DNA of 27,684 nt from Plantago elongata (taxonomy: Eukaryota > Streptophyta > Magnoliopsida > Lamiales > Plantaginaceae). The notes under the pieces were generated by a model, which saw nothing but the letters and a program-made list of their open reading frames with translations, ran no database searches and was not told where the DNA came from. Made by a program: the position numbers and the translations under genes. The stretch is from assembly GCA_036897095.1 (NCBI GenBank), contig JAYMSP010001924.1:1-27684 (forward strand), given 5' to 3'. Shown here one piece after another: positions 21,229-27,684 of the stretch. Each line of letters starts with the position of its first letter. Positions within the stretch are counted from its first letter, which is position 1.

Positions 21229-21688
21229 TATAAGGCATGAATTTTAACCATATTTTCCCAATTAGCAAGAGACAAAGTCTTCAATCAGATTTCAAAATCA
21301 ATCCACATGCCCCACAATAAATACACATGCATATATGCAAAGCAAATCAACCATATATACACTCACATGGGTGCGTTTGCATGTATCCACCATGATCACA
21401 TTTTGCTGTTATTTTTTACTATATTTACAGGGTTCACTTTTACAAAAAGTGATCGCAAAGGAAGAAAGAAGATCAAATGCAGAAATCTGTTCGAAACTGC
21501 ATCCATCCCATAAAAATATGGCAAAACATAATAATTTCTTACTCCTACATTAGTTTCTTAACACAACTAATCAACATCCAACATGAAATCTTACATTTAT
21601 ACCCAACTAACACATTTTGCCACTATGTAACTCCGGCAACATTCACATGCATGCTTTTATTCATCTTTCAACTAAAATTACAAAAATA

Positions 21689-21900
21689 CTCCCTCCGTCC
21701 CATTACAACCGAAATATTTTTCCATTTTAATTGTCCTATTACAACCGAAACATTTTTTCATTTTCAGTACAAACCCCACGATACAACTCATTTTCCACCA
21801 CACATTTTTTCTCACACTCATTCTTAGCCACATACTACATATTTTCTTCTTAAAAATCGTGTTTTTTTTAAATGTTTCGTTCTTAACGGAACGAAGAGAG
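21689..21900. mobile_element. Stowaway-type MITE, 212 bp
   Basis: The left end CTCCCTCCGTCCCATTACAA is the textbook plant mariner-MITE end. The reverse-complemented right end CTCTCTTCGTTCCGTTAAGA matches it imperfectly, and TA flanks both sides (21687-21688 and 21901-21902). Inside, ATTACAACCGAAA occurs twice about 40 bases apart. Confidence 0.7.
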
Positions 21901-22416
21901 TATAATTTATGCGTATGAATATGCAAAAGATTATGCAAAAGGATGGGTATAAAAGAAAAAGTTGATCCACAAAGTGACAGCTATATGAGGAGAAAACAAC
22001 CAAATATGCTGAAACAAAAACATACTTTTCAATCTCAAACACTGTCAAACAGGCAAAAGAAACCAAAATTCATTAATGCCCTTGCCCAGATCGCAACTCT
22101 CACTTCCATCTGACACTAACATCAGAATTACATTAACAAAGAAAAAGGGCAAATATACTGCTAAAATTGTCTTCTGAGTCATTCATTCTACTGCAAAAAA
22201 CTTGATAAAACAACCATCTCTTGCCTTGCTTTCTCTAGCTTTACATGAAACTGGAAATTGCTATACAATAAGAGCTAGCTTCTATATGTAACAAAATGTT
22301 AACACTTTCCTCAATGAATTTCTTTCTTTCTGATCATCAGTACTTTCTTAGAGTTTAAACCCCCACTAGCTAGTTATATGATATTACCTTTTTACCCCTC
22401 TTTCTGGTTACAATTT
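21901..22416. other. Intergenic / 3' flank of the KRP gene
   Basis: No gene. On the minus strand this would include the 3' UTR of the KRP transcript. Confidence 0.5.
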
Positions 22417-23466
22417 TCAGTTTGCACCCTCCAAAAGAACCCACTCGTACTTGCCTTCCAATGGCTCGTCCTTCACAATGTCATAGTTGTACCTGGAAAT
22501 TACAACACCAGAAACTTTCCCATTTTCAGCAGGATAAATAAGGAGAGAGAATATTCCATGCTAAAATGCGCCTTATCGTGCGCAGGTGTAAAAACCAAGA
22601 TAGATATATGTACAACACATGTAATAATGATTGTACATCCTGCATTGCAGATGGAATTCGAATTGAAACAAAACAACGGAAGCAGATAGTACTAGTACTA
22701 CTACTCACTTTTCAGCGAACTGTTTCTGGTGACTCATTTCGATCTCGGCGAAGAACTCCTCCAGCTCCGCCTCAGACGGCATCACCGGATTTCCACGGCG
22801 AGGCGACTCTCTGGAGAGCTGACTTGTCGGCGTCGCTTCTCGACTGATCAGTAATAAAATAAAAAATCAAATCTAAAATTAATTAACAGTTTGAAAGAAA
22901 AGGAAAAAAAAAACCTAATTATTTCCATTCATGAATCATGATTTTCACGTTTCAGTTTTCACTCAGTGAATCAAAACGGTTAGGCCCGAACTATGTCTAC
23001 ATACAGAATTCCGTCGTGAATAGCAAACGAGAAGGTGAAAATTAAATAATTAATGAATAAAATTCGGAAAAGAGCTTCTGCAGCAAAAAGCTCACCTGAA
23101 AACACCATCACCAGACGTGGAAATTTCCGTCTCGGATTCCTCAGACTGCAATTCCACATTCTGAACACATAACAAAAAGGGAAATAAACAAAAACAAAAA
23201 CGAATCAGTCCTCTACTTGTCATCACACCGAACAATCAATTTCACCAAAAAAGAAGACAAAAAACAAATTCGAAAACTCGAACAATTCCGAAATTCACCT
23301 CTAGATCTGGCGAACCTCCAGAATTTCCACCAACACTGAGCTCATTCTCGCAGAAAGAAGTGACCGGAGAGAGACAATTGACCTGCAACTCCTCGTTCTC
23401 CATCTCCGCATACATCTTCCTCTTCTTACTACTCACGACCGCCTGCAATTGCAAATCCTCCGCCAT
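22417..23466 (-). CDS. KRP: Kip-related CDK inhibitor (KRP/ICK), four exons, 147 aa
   Basis: KRP/ICK proteins bind CDKA-cyclin D complexes in the nucleus and hold back the G1/S step and endoreduplication. Exons on the minus strand are 23466-23299 (56 codons, phase 0), 23160-23096, 22843-22709 and 22492-22417; all junctions are GT-AG and the joined frame stays open to a TGA. Recognition rests on the C-terminal CDK/cyclin-binding block: PSEAELEEFFAEIEMSHQKQ (about 100-119), then FAEKYNYDIVKDEPLEGKYEW (ending about 140). The linker REATPTSQ (79-86) matches the RETTP-type phrase of the family. SSKKRKM (12-18) is a likely nuclear signal. At 147 aa it is shorter than the usual 190-290 aa: the N-terminal region is reduced and the usual N-terminal YLQLRSRRL-type motif was not seen. 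The paralogue number cannot be assigned. The exon model is inferred by hand. Confidence 0.9.
22493..22708 (-). other. KRP intron 3
   Basis: Donor GAAAA|GTGAGT, acceptor TTTCCAG|GTACAA. It splits a lysine codon (AA|G) between FAE and YNYD. Confidence 0.85.
22844..23095 (-). other. KRP intron 2
   Basis: Donor TTTTCAG|GTGAGC, acceptor CTGATCAG|TCGAGA. It splits a serine codon (AG|T). Confidence 0.85.
23161..23298 (-). other. KRP intron 1
   Basis: Donor CTAGAG|GTGAAT, acceptor TGTTCAG|AATGTG, phase 0. Read through, the frame runs on about 18 codons to a stop, which would give a truncated N-terminal fragment. Confidence 0.85.
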
Positions 23467-23545
23467 TTCTCTCTCTCTCTCTCAAACTTTCTCTCTCTAG
23501 CTAGCTACCTTTCCAGAAATTTACTACTCCTTCTCTCTCTCTCTA
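23467..23545. repeat. (CT)n / (GA)n tracts in the KRP 5' leader
   Basis: Several runs of CT on the plus strand (GA on the transcript) cover the leader just upstream of the ATG. Confidence 0.75.
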
Positions 23546-23570
23546 AACGACACGAACAAACACGAGGCTG

Positions 23571-23580
23571 TATATATAAT
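23571..23580 (-). promoter_or_regulatory. TATA box of the KRP gene
   Basis: ATTATATATA on the minus strand lies about 105 bases upstream of the ATG, placing transcription start near 23545 and the GA tracts inside the leader. Confidence 0.6.
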
Positions 23581-23706
23581 GTGACGCGAGTTGTTTCGAA
23601 AAGCGACGTTTAAAAGTTGGAAGCAGCTCAATTTCTGTTTCTGTGAGCTCAAGGCACTACTATAGTAGTCAGTAGGGGTACATCTGGTAATTCACTCATT
23701 TAATCA

Positions 23707-23787
23707 AACGGCTGAGATTGATTTAATTGTAACGTGTGGTCCTGGTCCTGACTCCGTTAACGGTGACAGGCACATGATGCTGCCGTT
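23707..23787. promoter_or_regulatory. Cluster of AACGG cores upstream of KRP
   Basis: AACGG or its complement CCGTT occurs at 23707-23711, 23754-23758, 23759-23763 (a CCGTTAACGG palindrome) and 23783-23787, roughly 160-245 bases upstream of the likely transcription start. AACGG is the core of MSA elements bound by MYB3R factors. The flanks fit the full MSA consensus only in part, so the role is inferred. Confidence 0.35.
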
Positions 23788-25780
23788 AGAGATCGAGATC
23801 GTGAGGCGGAATGATTACTGTTTGGCCAGCCAATGAGATGGAGACACATGGGGGTGGTGACCGGCTAGGTGACCGGGAATCTTAATTAGAGTGAGTGTTA
23901 ATTTGTGTGTAACTGATTTTCATGTGGATGGTTATGTTTGTTTGAAAAAGCATCCAACGCTTTGAGTGCATCTTTTTCTTGTTTCGCACTTCATTTCCCA
24001 GATCGAATTAAGTTACTTACACGTGAATTGTTATATGAAATGATTTCATTTCATTTCAATTTGAGTTTGAGATATAAACTACGTATAATTTAATTTATTT
24101 TGAAGTAATTTTATTAATAATATATATGTTTGAGTAGTCAAAAATGTTTTATTTGGCCGGAAATGAGAAGGGTAAAGGACATTATTTTATGCGTTGCATT
24201 AAAGGAGAATTTCTGCTTAATTATTCAGGTTGTTTCAGGACAAAGATTTTTTTCCTTTTCTAGTGTGCACCTTTATATATAAGGAAAAACAATGCTTTTT
24301 GGGTACGAATTTTCTTGTTTGGTAATGGGCAATTAATTTTTGTATTCTTGTACATCAAATGCCAGTTCGATATTTATACACCAAGAGGAAAATATTACTA
24401 TTTGCTACTTGAAAAAAACAGAATATGAGTTTATTGAATAAAAATAAATTGATTATGTGAACAAGCGATGCAAATTACATAAAAGTTCGTATAGTCAACT
24501 CTTTGAATAAAAATAAATTGATTACGTGAAGAAGCAATGTAAATTAAAGTAGATAAAAGTTCGTACAGTCAACTCTCAACTTTAAAATACACGTTGAATC
24601 TCTCATAAAAAGGATTCACGTAACTGTTTAAATAATAATGAAGTAATTTGTCGGATATGGTTTAATATATCAAACGGTATATGAGAATCGATTTGATTCT
24701 TAATTAACAACAACGACGTTAATTTGTCATGTATGATCAAATAACGAGTTCACTTTCTTTTGTCGTACATTGTCGACATAAGAGAAGGAATGTTCTTCGA
24801 TTCAGGATAAAACTTGCGGACCCAAGATTCCAAGATAAATACAAGATCATTTTAGTTGTGTCATCTTCCATCTGTGGTTTACATTGCTTGCGTTTGATCA
24901 TATATACAAAAACATATCATCAAATTAGGCTCTGCATATAGTATCTTGGAGTTTTAATATATATAAATGAATATATTTTACCACTCTTTATAAATTCAAA
25001 CTTTTGAATGAGATAGAATTTTATCATGGTATGAGAATTTCTGACTTATATTCCATCTGGATTTGAATTTTCACGAAAATAATTTCCGCCTCATATTAAA
25101 TTTTTACTCGAATATCCTTCCCAAATAAGTTGAAATCAACCAAGAGTGTGAGGAGTGTTGGAATTCTTATATATATGACTAGATTCTACATCTCTACAAG
25201 TTCGAATTTTAGATGTATTAAAATTCTATCAAATCACATCTCCAATTAGGCTTGTAGAACGAGCTTGGCCTACGCATTCTTCCTATCCATATATTACTTA
25301 AAAGTGGTGGGCTATCTCAAAGGAGAATCATGCCACATAGACAAGAATTTTATGTGGTAAATTCTTCTCCAAAAGAATTGATTTTTAAATGATCATATTG
25401 TGTAGGGGAAAATAAATCATGCATGCAGGTTTTAATTTTTTTCCCCATCCTACTTAGCCATCATCCTATTTTTATGGTAAAAATATAACATTCTTATTAA
25501 TTAGAAAGCTACTTAAACAATGATGGAAGAATTATAAACTTATCACCAAGAAATAAAACATGATGAAAGGAATATAGCAAGTCATTAGCCCAGCCATTTT
25601 CGTGAAATGATCGTCATGCGCATTCAACAAGTTCTTTAATTAAATTTTGTCTCTTGATTATAATAAAAATAACTCTAGTAGACAAAAATTAAATTTGAAT
25701 TCATCTCTTCAATATACAAATATAAAAAAGCAATAAATAAAAGAAAATAAAAAAAATAGAGAAACTCTGAAAATGTGATA
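23788..25780. other. Intergenic, no supported gene
   Basis: AT-rich, with a tandem 70-bp duplication near 24.5 kb. A frame at 24729-24941 matches nothing known. No MITE ends were recognised. Confidence 0.5.
24433..24576. repeat. Tandem duplication, about 70-bp unit, two copies
   Basis: TTGAATAAAAATAAATTGAT starts both copies (24433 and 24503) and both end with AGTCAACTCT. The second has a small insertion (AAAGTAG) and scattered substitutions. Confidence 0.8.
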
Positions 25781-25789
25781 ACTAAAATT

Positions 25790-27684
25790 TAGAAACTTAA
25801 TTCGAATGGTAAAATATATAACTCTACGAATGAGATAATTTCTACCTGAATATTTAGTTTACGGGCACAATTACAACTTGAGAATTCCATTTAAAGGAAG
25901 AAAAAAACTCCGAGAATGATACTATAATTTAAGTTATGAACTCAATTTGAAAGGTAAACACATTCTATAAATAAGACGATTCAAAGTTGAGAACTTTAAG
26001 AATGTAAAACTTTCACTTGATAACTAAATATTAGGCAAATAAACTTCAAGAAGGAGATAATTACAAAAGTTTAACAATGGAATACTCATAGACTATTTGG
26101 CAGATGCCTTTAAAATACCGGACATCAATAAACATATAGTAACTCAGCTTTATTTGATTTATGAAAATATTTTGTTAGAGACATAATTAATGTTTTATAA
26201 GTTTTTTATGGTATATATATAGGGTGTGTAAGAGCGAAATGATGTGTGTAAAAGTTTCTAAGTTTAATATTGGTTTAAGGTTTGTAATAATAAAAGAAAA
26301 GGTAAGCCGGAGAAAATGTGTATGTTGAGCGAGAATTTTAATTGAGTTGTGAAAAGTATGTGGATACAAAACCGAGCGCTATTCCGACTCAGTTAAAGAC
26401 ACATGGGAACATGTTAGAGTGTCCTACTCAACTAAAATTGAGATTTAATTGTATAACAAACGCTATGTCGGCTTATAACTTGAAAATTCAATTTGAAGTG
26501 CAAAATAACTCTATGATATAATTTCAACTTGAACAATTATATTGAAGGGTAACCATACTATTTAGAAAATGTAACTAAAATAAGTGTATTTCGAATTAGG
26601 ATTTCAGTTCAAACAATAAAGACATCATACGAATAAGCTAGATAATTTAAACTTGAAATTGTTATTGAAAAAGTAAACCTCACTCTATAACAACTTTAAT
26701 GAAAATATGTTAATTTCATTTCAGAATTCTATTAGATGGGTAACAAACTCTACAATTTGGGAACTATACACATAAACAAAAGTACACTAATGACAAAACA
26801 CTCTAGAAATGGATACATCCAACTCAAGAACTCAGTTCGAACTTCGAAGGGTAAACAACTTATAATAATTAGATAATTCTAATATGGAAACTCAATTCAA
26901 AATGTAAACTAAACTCTAAGAATGTGATAAGTCTGACTCGAAAACATATTTGAAGAGCAGACCAACTCAAAAAAATATATGATAATAAGTAAACACTGAT
27001 GAAAGATTAAACAGTACTATTTGAAAAAATTATCTAAAAATAATATAATTCCAACTTGAAAAATCGATTCAAATGGTCAAAAAAGAAGAGTAGAAATCTC
27101 ATCAACTCAATTTGGGAGCTCAATTAGAAATGCAATCTACACTTATTTGTAAGTAATCTAATAATTTAAACTTGAGATCGTTATTGAAAAAGTAATCCTC
27201 ATTCTATGGTAACTGCACTAAACATATAATTTCATTCCAGAACTCCATTAGAGGGGTAACAAACTCTACAATTTGGGAACTATACACATAAACAAAAGCA
27301 CACTATATGATAAAACTCTAGAAATTGATACTTCTAACTCAAGAACTTGATTCGATCGGAGGGTAAACAACTTATAATAATTAGATATCTAATTCGGGAA
27401 CTCAATTCAAAATGTAAACTCAACTGTAAGAATGTGATGACAACGAAGCGCAACTCAGTTGGTAAGACGCTTCACCTCCAACCAATAGGTCGGGGTTCGA
27501 GTCATCCTTTAGCCGTTTAAAAACAAACTCTAAGAATGTGATAAGTATGACTTAAAAACATATTTTGAAGAGCAAACCAACTCAAAAATAAAAATGATAA
27601 TAAGAACATGTAAACAATAATGAAAGGTTAAACAATACTATTTGAAAAAATAATCTAAAATAGTATAATTTCAACTTGAGAAAT
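25790..27684. repeat. Degenerate satellite-like array with a higher-order repeat of about 515 bp
   Basis: A loose monomer of about 50-67 bp recurs, with phrases like AACTTGAGAACTCAATTC and GGTAAACAAACTCTAAGAAT (for example near 25808, 25955, 26500, 26549, 26673, 26740, 26848, 26902, 27256). About 26100-26430 interrupts it with unrelated DNA. On top is a younger duplication: 26642-27110 recurs from 27161 on with offsets of 510-519 bases (ATAATTTAAACTTGA at 26642 and 27161; TAACAAACTCTACAATTTGG at 26741 and 27257; CTCAATTCAAAATGTAAACT at 26891 and 27401). After the SINE the offset is 614. The array continues past the right edge. No protein is encoded. Confidence 0.75.
27439..27525 (+). mobile_element. 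Ultra-short tRNA-derived SINE, copy 2 (87 bp)
   Basis: It starts GACAACGAAGCGCAACTCAG, has an A-box-like CAACTCAGTTGGTAAGAC, a B box GGGTTCGAGTC, and ends GTTTAAAAAC. It lies between near-identical 17-bp copies (AACTGTAAGAATGTGAT at 27422-27438 and AACTCTAAGAATGTGAT at 27526-27542). The paralogous repeat unit near 26910 has one uninterrupted AACTCTAAGAATGTGAT, that is, the empty site. It is highly similar to the copy at 11824-11915. Confidence 0.8.

Noticed and set aside
3969..23466. RNR2 and KRP as a functional cell-cycle gene cluster
   Set aside because: They are 17 kb apart with a peptide gene, a GT4 gene and many transposons between them. Shared timing does not imply linkage, so chance is the simpler reading.
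27439..27525. tRNA gene, because of the A- and B-box-like sequences
   Set aside because: No convincing acceptor stem or anticodon arm forms, and the unit is flanked by target-site duplications with a second dispersed copy, so it fits a SINE.

Overview
The window looks like nuclear DNA of a eudicot plant. It has spliced genes with canonical GT-AG introns, recognisable plant orthologues (class I ribonucleotide reductase small subunit, a Kip-related CDK inhibitor, a GT4 glycosyltransferase), a Ty1/copia retrotransposon with a tRNA-Met-type primer site, and many short MITEs with the CTCCCTCCGT-type ends of plant Stowaway elements. The sequence alone does not fix the species.

Layout. 1-2133 is the 5' part of a decayed copia element on the minus strand: broken gag, primer-binding site, complete 849-bp LTR. 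3043-3490 holds a small two-exon plus-strand gene of unknown function. 3969-5650 is the two-exon minus-strand gene for the RNR small subunit (TSO2/RNR2 type, 329 aa), with E2F-like sites and a trinucleotide microsatellite upstream of the start codon. 5700-9800 has no convincing gene but holds repeat debris: a probable degraded LTR and a Stowaway-like MITE. 9817-10280 holds a secreted 10-cysteine peptide gene in which the motif CVxCCxKxxC occurs twice. 10361-10960 is a MITE-like element and 11824-11915 a very short tRNA-derived SINE with target-site duplications. 12590-13705 is a broken tandem copy of the intronless GT4 glycosyltransferase gene at 14459-15922. About 16.9-17.9 kb is a palindromic AT-rich element related to the one at 10.4 kb, with a GC-richer minisatellite at its centre. 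17.9-22.4 kb is MITE-bearing intergenic DNA. 22417-23580 is a four-exon minus-strand KRP/ICK gene (147 aa). From about 25.8 kb to the right edge is a degenerate satellite-like array (monomers of about 50-67 bp) with a younger duplication of about 515 bp. One copy of that duplication carries a second SINE, so the other copy preserves the empty insertion site.

Working together. Two of the four intact genes act in the cell cycle: KRP restrains CDK/cyclin at G1/S, and RNR supplies dNTPs in S phase. They are 17 kb apart with unrelated genes between, so the closeness is probably chance. Exon structures for RNR2, KRP and the 89-aa gene were worked out by hand from splice sites and reading phase. The most unusual items are the minimal SINE family with its preserved empty site, the internally duplicated cysteine-rich peptide, and the minisatellite-cored fold-back element.
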